Source: Zygnema cylindricum
Taxonomy: Eukaryota > Streptophyta > Zygnematophyceae > Zygnematales > Zygnemataceae
Direction of reading: 5' to 3'
Length of the DNA: 64,000 nt
Assembly: GCA_037447655.1 (NCBI GenBank)
Contig: JBBHKE010001325.1
Coordinates: 248,001 to 312,000 of the forward strand
The notes beneath the pieces are model-generated. The model was not told the origin of the DNA, did no database searches, and saw only the letters and a list, made by a program, of their open reading frames with translations. Positions 1 to 15,696 of the stretch are shown one piece after another (positions within the stretch are counted from its first letter, which is position 1; each line of letters starts with the position of its first letter). Position numbers and translations under genes: made by a program.

Positions 1-19
1 TTTCCGGTTTAGCCTTTTA

Positions 20-400
20 CCCCTCCTTGCTACTCCTCCCCCCGTTTTACTACCCTCCCCCTCCTCAACCGTCGCCGCTTTTTCCCATCCTACCTCAAAA
101 AAAACCGCCTCCCCCCACCCCTCTGCAGTCAATGGGTACCCCCCCCCCCCACCTCGCCTTTTTCCTCCTCCTCCCTCTTATAAAAAACCCTACATTTCCT
201 TCTTACCCTCCTTTTCCTCTTCTCTACTGCTTCCCCCACCTCTCTTTCCTTCTTCCCCTCCTCAACCGTCGCCTTTTCTCCCTTTCCCCCCTCATCGTTT
301 ACCTCCTCCACCCTACTCACCTCTACAGATGCCTCCCTTTCGTTCCCTTCCCTTTCTCCTCCTTCCCTTTCTCTTCCTTCCCATCCAATGGCTAACGGGA
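20..400 (+). repeat. C/T-rich low-complexity tract
   Basis: An almost uninterrupted pyrimidine stretch with short CCT/CTT motifs. Similar tracts recur in this window just upstream of splice acceptors (5343-5660, 8120-8215, 61440-61520), so this could belong to an intron of a gene lying to the left. I see no exon directly after it. Confidence 0.6.
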
Positions 401-862
401 TTGCTCCCTCTCGTTGCCTTGCCAACTCTTCCGCGGTCGCTGTAATAAGGGGAGGATAGCGACGACGTTGAGCAACCACAGTACGTGGTCGCTTAATTTT
501 CTTGTTGCCGCCCTTCATAGCTAAGCTTAAAATTAGCGTGTAAAAATGAGGTGAAGAAGACGTGGCTACGAAGAGTGGAGGGTGCAGTAAACTGTACAGA
601 CGTAAAACCCTACTTTTATTACGTAAAAATAAACTATTTCGTGCGGGGGATACTTTCATTACGAATGGCCATGCACGAAATTACTTAAAACCCTATCCGA
701 TGTGTTTGAAAATTCCACAATGGGGCGTCGATAAAACTAATTTAATTCCACGTTTCACTTACCACGCGGATTCAATATTGGACGTCGGCGCGTATGCAAC
801 AATACGTTGTTGGACATTACAATATTAACCGGACGACGTTTCTATTAGAAATTTCCAACGTT

Positions 863-975
863 AAAGCGACGACGCACTGTCGTCGCTTTTCGATTTCTCC
901 AACATTCGCAAAATCTCGGATGCAGTACACTTAAATTTTTGCATACCGGCGACGACACTATGTCGTCGCTGGTAC
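863..975. repeat. pair of GTCGTCGC hairpins
   Basis: 863-873 and 879-889 form a perfect 11-bp stem with a 5-nt loop. 944-957 and 961-974 form a 14-bp stem with one mismatch and a 3-nt loop. Both stems share the core GCGACGAC/GTCGTCGC. The motif GACGACGTT also appears at about 462, 833 and 1014. They may be part of an unrecognised mobile element. Confidence 0.6.
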
Positions 976-2539
976 ATACGTTCTTACACGCATAAAAGCG
1001 CAATTGGACGACGTTGTATAACAAACCATCATAAATACACGAGATGGTTAGAGGGAAGAATATGGCATGTACAAACATGCAATACGAGGGGGGCACAATC
1101 AATTTATACATTATTGAATATGTAAAATTAAATTACAAACAATGGGAAACAACGACAAACAAATTAAGCAACTAAGGGTTGCTACATAAAGGTAAAGATT
1201 ATAGATAAAACACTTACTTGTACGATACCCCCCCGAAAAATGTCGCAAAAACATCTTCACAGTCCTCAGGATGAGCAGTTCCTTTCCATTCGCGTGATTA
1301 TCGGCGATCATCCAATTGATTACCCGCAGTCGAGTAACCTTCGTTGACACTTGCTGAACTTTTCGGGTCGACACCCGGACGTTCCCGTATTTATCACACG
1401 GTGGGTCCAAATTTCCGGTCACAACGCCTTCCACGAGGGGGTCCACGTCAGGTGATCCCCTTCCTTCGTTCGGTGGGTCTTGTCCTTGAGTTTCAGTACA
1501 TTCCATGTCCTCTTCAGTTAGTGGTGGTAATAAACCCGCCGTAGCGGTGTTTTTCGCCGCAAAAAATGTGGTAATATGGGAAGTAATCGGCCACATATTA
1601 CGAATAATAAATCTGCCTTTTTGTCCAAATGACGATACAAAGCAAATAATAGAAAAGCAAACGTGAAGGTAATGGAAGGATGCGGAAAGACAGTGTCAAT
1701 ATTGGACCAAACGCCAGGTATATATACTAAATAAAAAACCCAATCGTGGGAAAAAGAGAGGGAAACCATTCTCCTTACCTTCGGGCGTCAAAATTTAAAT
1801 TTTAACTTTGCAGGCGGTCCAAATATTTTAGATGACACAAAGAAGGCGGGAAAGTTTCAAAATTTTCGTCAGTTTTGAGAGGGGGTATGCACGTGATAAG
1901 CGACCGACGATTTTCATGAAAGAGCCATGGTAACCGCCTGCTTCTTGACGTACCTACGGATCAGCTTTCGAATGGCGACGGGTATGATAGGCGGTTGGTG
2001 TAACGTCATGTTGGAGCCGTAATGTTTGCGTGGATATAAAATTGTCCACGTGTAAATTTGGGCGACCAATCCCGAAACGCTTGAGACGAGGTGGTTGGTT
2101 AAATTGTACACCTGGGACCAAATTAGAATAGGAGTATACTCTATTACGTCATTACATTAACGCTAATACCGGTCACAAGTTAGGGAGACAGACGGAAATG
2201 CATCCATTTTAGAAAAAACACACATTTTAGCATGAATTCACGCTAATTAACAGACGTCGCGACAGTATTAGAGTAAAGAACCCCTATTACCGTACATTGT
2301 CGACGTAAAACGGAAAAGCGACCAACCGTTGAAACAACAAGCGTTGCGTAATCGATACACGCGTAGAAATTACACTCCGTAAAACTTTATCAAAGTTGTA
2401 CACCTAACGGCGAATACATGACGCCTAACTGCGGTGAAATATTTTGACTTGTACGTTGGAATGATTTACACTGTTACGTGACGGCGTACGATCTGATTTA
2501 TATTGTACGGCTACTTTTATTAGTGTAAACATGTTTGCG

Positions 2540-2697
2540 ACCGACATTTATTTTTTCAAAGATCCAAATTACCATAACCAAACAATTAGAATGTATGATT
2601 TTTTCCAAAATTTTCAAATTCTTAAATAGCGTACACCACGGTAATTATTTTTATACGCTAAAAAAACTTACACGCTAATAACGATTGGCGGTGTACC
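2540..2697 (+). mobile_element. terminal fragment of MITE family A
   Basis: This stretch aligns nearly base for base with 16082-16242. It covers the poly-T/CAAAGATCCAAATTACC segment and ends in the terminal motif ATTGGCGGTGTAC. The other end of the element was not found upstream, so this is a truncated copy. It ends about 60 bp before the start codon of the PDCD2-type gene. Confidence 0.75.
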
Positions 2698-2755
2698 GCA
2701 CGGTTTGGCTGCCCTCCTCCTCCCGCTTCTGGCTGCGTTTCGCGGGTTGGAGAGC

Positions 2756-5342
2756 ATGGCCGACGTGGAGAGTCACCGTCACGTAGACGAGGAGGAAGAG
2801 GGGGAGGAAGAGGAGGCAGAAGAGGAGGCGCTTATCCTGCTCGGTTTCGTACGGTCTACACCGACCACCGCATGGGCTCTCGCCAGGCATCATTTTCCGA
2901 GCAAAGCTGGAGGGACGCCGGTGTGCTTCTGGCTCCTTACCGCCTTTTTTTTTCGTTTCTTTGCCAACATATGCTGGCTCTCACTTTGCTGGTTTAGTTT
3001 TCCTCTCGGTTTTATTGTGGCGTTCCTCTCTCTATGGCTTGTTATTTTTACTTGCTTGTTTTTTGGCTTTCCTCTTGTCTCGTTGTCATTTACTTTGTTT
3101 TCTATCGTCTCCTTTTACGGCTGGATTTCTACATATTCTTATTTCCTCGTATTGCACGTTTTCTTTTCCATTTCTTGTTTCGGTTACACTTCAATTTCGG
3201 ATTCATAACGCCATAGTTTTGGCATCAAACTTGTGGAGCTCCGGATTACGTTTGTGGTTGTTTCCCTGGAAGTATATCCGAAACGAATACTTCACTAGAA
3301 CGCTGCTGATTTCTGAAGTTTACGCTGTCTCAATAATGAGTGCACTGAGTTCTTTGCTTGGGTCTGGGAAGTTGACATTGTCAGGCATGGCTGGACCCGG
3401 ACAACCTTCCAGCAGGAGAGCACTCATGCTGTGGATTTTGCCACAGGCCTCTTCACTTTCTTCTGCAGGTGAGCGTATAAGGACATCCTGATCTTTTGTA
3501 TGTTGTGGTAAAGGCCTTGACCGGCATTGACATTTTGGGAACCGAATCATGTGTGGATCATGGGCTATATGTGGATAAGTGATTTTTTTTTATTTTTTTT
3601 TTATCGGGCCTACGACATGGGAATTGTTGTCAGCCTTTTGGGTTCGTCAATTGATACAGAGGTACTTCCGCTGCTGTCCTCTCACTGGTTTTTTCAAATT
3701 TCATCTTAAATTCAACATTATTAGAACGAACCTCATCTTGAAAATTCAAGAGTATGATGCACATGAACTGATGTCTGTCAACTGTGTAGGTGATTATGTT
3801 CCTGATCTGTGCTTCTGTACATTGTGCACATGCTAGAGAACATCAATGTTTTAATGACATTAAATTTTTATGTTTCTGTCACAAGGCCAATCGCAGTGAA
3901 CACAAGTTTTTTCTCGTCCTGCTATTCAGAAAGTGTGCATTTGTAGCAAAGCGGGTATAGGACTGGCTAAGAATATACCACTTACCTAAAGATTTGATGA
4001 TCAACTCACTATCTCAGTCAACTGTGGTCCTTTGGTTATTTTGAAAACGTATGATTGTTAATGCTGCATGGCTTTTACTTGCAGGTTTATGCACCTGTGG
4101 ATGATGTCGCTGCTGCCTTTCATCGGTCGATTTTTGTCATGGTTTGTCGGAGTATGAGCTGTCTCAGACAGCATTTGGTAGAGCAGCAAAAACAGGCATT
4201 TGAATCTACTTTACGCAGGTGAGTTTAACATATTTTGTATGGTGAACTTACTTATGTAGGATTCCCACATTTTGATCTTAGTTTGATCAGTTATGGAGCC
4301 CTGAATTTTGCATGTGCATGTGCATTGAATAACCCCTGCAACCCTGCTGTAGAAAGCTGTCTCATTTTGCATAAACACCTATCAGAGGGACAGAAAGGCA
4401 GACATTTTATATTGTTGGGTGCTTAATGATTTTCACAATTTATAGGTGCATCTCCCGCAACCCCCTGATCTAAGTGCAGTCATTCCACCATGCCAATGCC
4501 TAGAGCAAGAAGTAGTTGTTATCAATTTTTAGTAGTAGGTATGTTGGTCAATTGTCGGTCAGTTTTTATGGAATTTTTGAGTACTAAGCTGGGAATGGAG
4601 GCCTCCAATGGAAAAGAAGAGGTGAGTGTCAACTGGGAGCTGCGAAGTTGCTAAACTGAACTGAACTGAACTGAGCTGAACCGAACCGAACTGAATCGAA
4701 CTGTGTGGAACTGAACAGGGGATTTGCCTGAGCGCCAGTGTGTTTGTATGCTATCTGGTCGCCTCGGTTATGATATCTGTGTGGGTGAATGCGGGGGCAG
4801 TGTGAAAGTTTTTCGAGGTCAATTGGAGCGCGACAACAAGTTTTATTCTTTTGAGCCTCCAGGCGATGAAGTTGGGATGCCCAAAACGGATGGTGGTTAG
4901 CTTTATAACCTTCTATTCATCGAACTCTAGGGCATTTTTTCCAATTGCCGTTTATGCCGTTTAGGACTCCAGAAATGGATTAGCAAATGCATGCCTGAAA
5001 GACGTGAGGTGGAAGATGCCCATTAGCTTGCATATAATGAGGGAGGGCAAAGCTCAGCAGAATGCTCCTGCAGATGGATATTCGTCTCCCCTCCTTTTTC
5101 TTTCTTTTTGTGCGGTTTCCTTTATTCTAATCTTTCTATTGGGACACAGATCTTAAGCACTCTTATTGTGATGAAGCACTTGTAGTGTGTTTTCCGCTAT
5201 GCCTCGAAGCAGCCTATCCTCTCAGGGGGGATTCTGCCTTATCTTTGCCCAAGGGTCACGCAGGCTGTCAAAGGCGCTGTTATGATTGGTGGCAGTTTTG
5301 GATGTTCAGGAATAGGATGAGGAATAGGATCTCGTTTGAATG

Positions 5343-5390
<48 letters not shown>

Positions 5391-8300
5391 CTCTCCCCTC
5401 TCATCCCACCCTCCCCTCTCCTCCTTCTCTCTCCCCTCCTCGCCTCTCACCCTCCCCTCCCTCCTTCTCCTCCCTCCCTCCCCCCTTCCCTCCCCCCTCC
5501 TCTCTCCCCTCCCCCCTCCCTCTCCCTCTCCCTCCCCTCTTTTCCTCCTCCTCCCCCCTTCCCCCTCCCCCCTCTCCCTCTCTCCCTCTCCCTCTCCCTC
5601 CCTTCCCTCGCTCTCTTCCCTCTCTCTCTTCCCCCCCTCACTCTTCACCCCATCTCTCTCCGTGTGGTTGGTGGGTTGATGGGCGGGTCCTTGCAGTGGT
5701 GCGGTGTGTGTGGTGTGCCACCTGGCGGGCCGAGAAGCGCTGCAGTGGCTGCCATGGTGCCCACTACTGCAGCAGGGAGCACCAGGTGAGAGGAGGGGGA
5801 GGGAGGAAGGGAGAAGGAAGGAAAAGTCAGGGGCTTTGGAAGTCTTGTGTGGTATTTGTGGAAGGTAACTTGCAGCGTTTAGGATGTGTTTGAAAATGCA
5901 CCCGGTAGTCGATTGCGATTTCGTGCTGAGTGGTTTACTGAGTTTATTCTTAAGCTCAATGAACTTGCTTGGTTGCGTGCAATCGGAAAATCATTTTGCA
6001 TTGCTTCGAACTTTACACCGTGTATCGTTTTTAGCGTTAATGGTTTTATCGCCACTTGAATCAAGGAAACCTGACAGGTGTGCATGAAAAAAAGTTAATT
6101 GAAGTGGTGAAAAAGACACTTCCTTTAACAAACTATATATTCTCTGTAGGTTTTTTAACTGACATGATTGGTTTGCCCAAGGTATTGAAGTAACTTTTTG
6201 CCCTTTTACTGAGCCAATGAGAGAGAGTCTCTGGCCTCTGACTGCAGGTGGAGCACTGGAGAGCCGGCCATGCAGAATATTGCAAAGCCCTTCAGAATGG
6301 AAAAACAGCTCCTCCTCTAACAGAAAATACTCAGGAAATTGAAGAGTCTTCTTCTTTTTGTCCTGACGCGGTAGAGGCTCCATCAGTGCCAGAGGGTACT
6401 GGCGAGGCATCCGGAGTTAAAGAAATTGGAAGTGAAAAGGTCTCTATCCCAGGGGTTGTGGTAGGGGCTGACCTGAGGTTATGGCCGGAGTTTGAGCTGG
6501 TTGTGGATGAGGAAGATGAGGAAGAGGAAGACGAGGCAGATGAAGGGGATGAAGGGAAGCCTGAGGGCGACATTCAACCTTCTGGTGATGAAAAGACCCA
6601 AAAGCTTCTTCAACAATACAAGCAACGCACGATGGAAGAAGGGGAATATGAAACTGAGGAGCTTCAAGGCATAGTGGAGGTGCAGATTTTGACCACGATT
6701 GCCGACTATCGTTTTTGAGGTTTCAACGCATGTTTTTGTGGCTTCAATTGTTTGGAAATATTTTAGTAGATTTGTGCCATTGAAAAGAGTGCCTGTTTGC
6801 CTGTTTGGTGCGTTTTTCAGGAAGCTTCTGCAGAGAAAAAGCAATGGATAGAATTTCAAGCTCGCCTTTCCAAAAATCCACAGCAAGTGCTTCGGTACGG
6901 TTCATTCCACCTCTCTAGTCTTGTCTTATATGTGCTAATTCTGTATTATACCATTGGACTGGTTTCTATGTGCCTGTCGAATCCCTGTCCGGCCTACTTT
7001 GCTATTCCGAGTATCCGAATGTAGCTGCTCCAGTCGATGCCCTTCTCTACCAGTCTTGAAGCAACAACAACATGATGGAGATAAGGTGGTTTTCTTCAGA
7101 TATTGCCGCTCTGAGAGGGCGAGGCCTCTGTGGCCGCGGCGAGAGGGACAGGCGGAGAAGGGAGGCATCCCTCCCTGCAATGCTTGTGGAGCACAACGCA
7201 TCTTTGAGTTCCAGGCAGGCCATCATCCTCCTCCCCGTCCTGTTGTACTCATGATGATCATGATGATGATGATGATGACGGTGACAAGCCTTTGCTTGCT
7301 ATTGCAGTATACATGCTGAACGTGTATAAAAAAAACATCGAAAATGATGTGATGAAATCATAATTTGTACCAATCAGATGGAATAAAAACGAAAAGACAC
7401 GCTGGTCACGGTTGAGATGTCGGTTTTGGGAGTTTTGGAGTGTAGTGGTGGTCGGTTTCTGCGGTTATATGCATCAAAACCCAGTCAGCACCAGTTTATC
7501 TTCAGATATTTCATTTAGAATGCAGAAATGCAACTTCTAAAAAAAAAAAATGAAAGAAATGTGAAGATATAAGCCGTACAATATCGCTTGAGTGGCAGCA
7601 CAGTGTGTATTAGAAGGTTTTGTACAGACTATGTAATAACATCCCCAATGTTTCGACAGAGTATTTGGTCACATCTCAACACTTATGATGATGTCATGTG
7701 ATGTCAAAAGTCAGTTGACATTACAGAAATAATATCGTACACGTACTGCATATGTGAAATACTGTATATGCATATAATATACTTATGGACACTGGGGGTT
7801 TAGTCAGGCATAGGATCAACTCTATTTGATTGCAAGCATCTTGGTAATATATGTTTGTCCTTCTTCCATCCCTCTTGTCTATGTCTCTCCCTCCTATTTG
7901 TTTCTCTCCTCCACCCTTCCTCTTTCTTCCCTTTTCTTATTTGCTCTTATTTCAGCTCTTCTCGTTCTCCTTTTTTCTCCGCTTATCTATGTTATCTCCC
8001 ATTTAGTTTTGTCCTTCCCTCTATGTGTCTCTCTCTGTATTGTCTCTTTTCTCTCCTCTTCCCATTCTCCTCCACTCTTTCATATCACCTTGTCTCTCCC
8101 ATCTTCGCTGCCTTCACTGTCATGTTCATGTTTTTCTTCTCCCTCTCCCTCTCCCTTCCCCTCCCCTTTTCTCCCCCTCTCTCTCCCTCTCCCTCTCCCC
8201 CTTCCCTTGGCGCTTGCTTGTGCTGCAGGTGTTGCCCCAGTTGCTTTACTACTTGAAGGTGGATAGTGCCAACGAGGACTCTTTGGACTTTGGAACCATT

Positions 8301-8393
8301 GCAGTGTATGTTTGTTCTCAGTCTTGTAGCCCCGAGACGGGCTCTGGAGGATACTCGGAAGAGTTTGCTTTTGTACAGTCTGGTCCAGAATGA
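2756..8393 (+). CDS. PDCD2: PDCD2-like MYND zinc-finger protein (programmed cell death protein 2)
   Basis: Nine exons: 2756-2920, 3385-3468, 4085-4218, 4801-4892, 5697-5785, 6248-6679, 6821-6894, 7100-7214, 8229-8393. All phases agree, giving 449 aa. Family members chaperone ribosomal protein uS5 (RPS2) during 40S assembly. The N-terminus has an acidic run and then HHFPSKAGGTP (45-55) and AWLDPDNLP (56-64). Next come VYAP (84-87) and VKVFRGQLERDNKFYS (from 129). The MYND finger spans residues 162-200 (CVWC, CSGC, HYC, H, H, C) and is split by intron 5. WPEFELV and a second acidic block follow. The C-terminus (FEFQ, VLPQLLYYLKV, EEFAFVQ) is typical of the family. An in-frame ATG at 2705 could add 17 residues, but 2756 gives the expected length. 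Intron 8 has a GC donor. Introns 4 and 8 end in very long C/T tracts. Confidence 0.93.
5343..5660 (+). repeat. (CT)n and C/T-rich tract in PDCD2 intron 4
   Basis: A pure (CT)n run of about 45 bases opens a pyrimidine-only stretch of about 300 bases. It ends roughly 35 bases before the acceptor of exon 5 at 5697. It acts as, or has expanded from, the polypyrimidine tract of the intron. The long Ser/Leu/Pro and Arg/Glu/Gly open frames over it are artefacts of composition. Confidence 0.9.
6013..6112 (+). mobile_element. partial MITE family B copy in PDCD2 intron 5
   Basis: Contains the family B end TACACCGTGTATCG, then TTAGCGTTAATG, then the core GACAGGTGTGCATG followed by an A-rich stretch and AAGTGGTG. 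The same order of motifs is seen in the full copy at 58024-58239. Only remnants are left here. Confidence 0.6.
7850..8220 (+). repeat. C/T-rich tract before PDCD2 exon 9
   Basis: A pyrimidine-dominated stretch of about 370 bases fills the 3' third of intron 8. It becomes purely C/T from about 8138 and leads straight into the acceptor at 8228. It is the second example in this gene of an oversized polypyrimidine tract. Confidence 0.8.
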
Positions 8394-11300
8394 AATTTGG
8401 TCTTTAATGAGGTTCTTTCGATGGTTTTGCTAGGCTAGGTTAAAGCTGGAGAATTAGTTTACCGAATTTACATGTTGTATAGGCAGATTTGAGTAGAAGA
8501 GTGAAGGGATAAGGTTGAGAAAAAGCTTTCACGAGCATGTGAAAATTTGGCCATATTGTTTATTGCAAACGTCTTCTTTCGGTGGAGATAGGCGGTTTGT
8601 TTCGGACAAATGCATTTTTCTTTCGATTGTCTGATGTACATGACTTCCATTGATTCAAGAGTAGGTTTGATATGGGAGCTGAACTGCCTGTTGTAAAGCG
8701 TGTCCCCGATGTTTTTTAGCATGGAAAGGAGTGTGGTTTTGAGTTTGACAGGTGTGCACACATAGATTGCCATAATTTTCAATTGGTCAACGCCTCGTTT
8801 CAAAAATGCTTGTGCCCGGAGAATGTTCAGCAAGAATATTCAGCAAGAATATTCTACTGTCTCAGAACTCTCATTTGTTTCCCTATTCGGCGGCAAGAAT
8901 ACTACATGTAGTGTTAATTTCCAGAGAATCAATCTAACATTAGAAGGAAAATTTGCAAGCAATGCTTGTATAGATTCTGAGCTGTGTTTGTCCTAAAAAT
9001 TGTCATATTCTCACTGGGAACGGAAAAAAAGTCTGGATTTTTCATTACTCAAGAAAGCCAAAGCTACGGGCAGCTTTAGAATTGTTTTAACATGTTGTGA
9101 GGTTTTTAGCAGTTTTTTGCCTTTCGAATGCTGTAAGTCAGACACTGCCACAAATTGTTTGAGGTAATGTAATAAGGGAAGGAAAAGAACACAATCTTAA
9201 AAGGAAGAGATGCAGAAGAAAAGCATAGCAAGTACCCTCCAAGAGAAGGATGCCTGAAAGAGTACTAAAAAGGAGAGAGTGGTGAAAGAAGTACGCGAAA
9301 GGGTTGCCAGAAAAGCCAGAAACCTCAAGTACGATGGAAATGAGAGAGCAGATGAATATGGCATGTGATGAAGCTGTATGTACAGATTATCGCATAGGGG
9401 AGGAGAAATACATTACCCTGGCCCTTTTCAAGGTTTGGTTCTCGAGTCATTGGCTGGCCTCACGCCTATGAGGGTACATAGAATTCAGGTAGTGGCGAAT
9501 ACAGTGGGGCCCTTGTTGGCTGCTCAAGAAAAATGAAGATGTGTAACATCGGAGATGGCTAACACGTGATGAGTATGGTACCGCCAAGTGAATCAGTGCA
9601 CCTTCGCGCTTGGCTCACCAGCTTCACAGTGCCAGAAGTTAGACAGAAGCCGCAATCCCCGAGGTCTTTACCAATAGAGCTGGCAACGAGAGCATCAAAG
9701 TCACTAAAAGGGGTAGAAAGATACTAGCCATGGAGTGTGTTCACTGCGAGACCACTTTTATGCCACAGCATCATAACAAAAAGTGAGGTACTGCTGCAAA
9801 GTTGGCAAAGTGTTCCCTTTCGCTTCTACAGTTCACAGGTTCTTCCACCTTATATTAAATCGTGTGATTCGAGACCATGGTCTTGTGACACAAGCCTCAC
9901 CTGTAACCACCATCATATACTAATGAGCAAGGCCAGCAAACCCCCAAGATCGTTCCTAATAGTCACCATGGACTATTACATTCTTTGATACAGTTAACCC
10001 TGGTTTTCCAACCATTGATACATTTACGCAAGAACAACATCACTCAATGAGGCAGATTTCAGGAATATTACTTGTCAGTTTAGAGGCCAGAAAATTGGGA
10101 TACTCCATCACTCTCCTCAGCATTCATAAAGATTAAAAACTCAATCTTTCAAGCGTGAAAAAAAGAATTCTTGCCAAGTCGAATCATAAATGCCATCGGT
10201 GCAATACGGAGCTATTCACCCGTAAAAACATAAATTTCAGCATAACTTCCTATCTATAAGCCCAGCTAACATACCACTTCCACTTAAAGACCAACCAAAA
10301 AAGAGTAATAAGATACTACACAGCAAGAGAGAATTGTTACATCAAAAACCAAAACTGCTAAAGCATTGCACTTTACCACCCTTAACAGCTACCTGAGAGG
10401 AGAACAACTACTCTTTATTGGCGTTTTCGGGCAAGTAACACCAATTCAATGGGCAAAAACGTGACAAAAAGGGCAAAATGCTCCATGGTGAGAACCACTG
10501 CAGTAAGAACCAAACCAGCCAGTATCGGTGAATGGGAATTGACAAAGCAAGAGGGCCCGTCACCATAAGAAGACAACCGGACAACATAAGTCCATCCACC
10601 ATTAGAGATATGATATCTTCAGCGACTGCCACCAGGTCTCCGACCACTACCGTCCTCCTCTCGATTTCAACGAATCACTTAACCTGAGAAACCAATAAAA
10701 ACCACTCATTCAGAAAATTCTTTTAAAAAAATCACCCAATTTGAAACATTAACCCTTTAAAGAGCTCCCAGCAATCATCTCTCCTAAGCATAAGGTGTCG
10801 CGGGCCTAACACCATGGTTCAAAACTGACAACATGGAACCTACATGGAAAGCAAGGTCTCAAAGCAAGGTTTCCATTGGGCTTCAATCAAAAAACCTTGT
10901 TCGCTGAGAGAAATAACGGACATCCTGGCTTCAAAACCAATTAGACGAAATCCTCATTATAATATTTCCTAAGAACCACATAAGGTATTTTAGGGTTTTT
11001 TAGGGATTGAAATTGTTGACAACAAATTCAATTGAACAAAACCTCTCCCTCTCACCCCTCCCCCTCTTATCCCTCATCCCCCTCTCATCCTGCTGCAGAC
11101 ATGTGAAGACCATTCATTTCACACTCACAATATTTTCTTAATCACAATTTAATTTCTTAGAAACCATACAAAGCAAAAAAAGAAACAGAAAAGAGCAAAG
11201 AAAAAAAAAAGGGGGGGGAAATTATCTTCCTCTTGCCATTGAAATCAGCGACCCTCAAAAAGTCTACTCTGCCATTTCACCTTTCCTTTAGTCGTAAGAA

Positions 11301-12369
11301 ATGATTTGCATGCACATTAGTTTTAATGGTGTGAAACTTGGAAATATGTCTTGAATAATCAGTATGGACAGGAAAATAGAACAGTCCACGGGGAACCGTG
11401 TACAGAAAAAATGGGTTTCCCTAAAAAATGGCCAACACTAAATTTCTCCTAATTCCTGAAAACCTTTTGAGTGCTCGCAAAGCTATCATCAGTTCACCCT
11501 TCTCCCTCTTACAGCCCCACATTTCAGTCTTCCGAATCCCAGACATCCACTGGAGAAGCGCACAATTTCAAAACCTGGAGAAACCTACAGAAACTCAAAA
11601 CTTGGAAAATCCTACAAACTTTCAAACTAAACGAGACCATATGGGACTTCCACATCTTACACGCCCATTCCATTGCAAAAGGTTGCAGGTCACTCTCTCT
11701 CTTTTTCCTACTTCCATTGGAACGAGGAAAAGCTCCTTGAGCAATGGATACTAACGCAAAGCTTTAAAAATAAACGGAACCAAGGGAAGACACTAGTGTT
11801 TCAGCCCACTTTTTTCCATTGTTTTTAGGGTATGAAGTACTTTTTATTGTTACACCGTAAGTCCCTTTTAACATTGAAAAGTAATTAATGTAAAGACTGT
11901 TTTAGGGTCAATAATTATATTTCCGGTCCGCATGATGTGGACAATTTTGGCCCGCAAAAAGATTTAGAGTCGAAGAAAGAACAATTAGTAATAGTAATGA
12001 TATTTTGTTGTCCGAGGGCAAAAAAACCCGGGGACTGAATTAATGCAAATACTGCTGACAGTGATTCACGATGTATTTTAGCTCTAGTTTTAGTGCCAAT
12101 TTCTTCAGTGATGCTTAGCTTTTTTTAAGTTCGTAGGAATGTTTCATCTCTTCCCCTTAGTGATCGTCAAACATTTTCTCAATCATGCTTTGTACCCAGA
12201 TGCTTTACCCATCGCGATTTTTGAAATAAGATCATCTTTATTTCCTAAAACAACCAACGCGCACTCATCCCCTACTTCTGAAGCATCATATGCCTGGTTT
12301 ATATCAAAATCTGACAAATGAAAGAACACTTCCAGATATGATGGGCAGCATCCCATATCTATGTCTTAC
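8394..12369. other. intergenic region between convergent PDCD2 and ARL1 genes
   Basis: About 4 kb with no recognisable coding homology. It must hold the 3' UTRs of the PDCD2-type gene (plus strand) and of the ARL1 gene (minus strand), and perhaps a last ARL1 exon that I could not find. At 11041-11098 a C/T tract ends in CTGCAG, which resembles a plus-strand splice acceptor, but the sequence after it matches nothing I know. Confidence 0.5.

Positions 12370-15696
<3,327 letters not shown>

Larger units (their letters stand above)
1..2755. other. upstream intergenic region, repeat-rich
   Basis: No gene is recognised here. Bases 20-400 are an almost pure C/T tract, so the open frames there are low-complexity. 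Around 863-975 lie two hairpins. From about 2540 to 2697 there is the end of a MITE that recurs at 15697-16242. Between 1100 and 2500 the DNA is AT-rich and I see no exon-like homology. The region ends at the start codon of the PDCD2-type gene, so the promoter of that gene probably lies near or inside the MITE end. Confidence 0.6.

Noticed and set aside
129-659. Arg/Glu-rich 176-codon frame on the minus strand
   Set aside because: It covers the C/T tract at 20-400 and has only low-complexity sequence, with no homology.
5185-5893. Several long overlapping Ser/Leu/Pro or Arg/Glu/Gly frames
   Set aside because: They come from the (CT)n tract in PDCD2 intron 4. The only real coding part is the MYND exon at 5697-5785.
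10408-10647. Minus-strand frame as the missing last exon of ARL1
   Set aside because: It ends with NANKE-stop, which looks faintly ARF-like, but there is no fitting acceptor or phase and the rest is unrelated.
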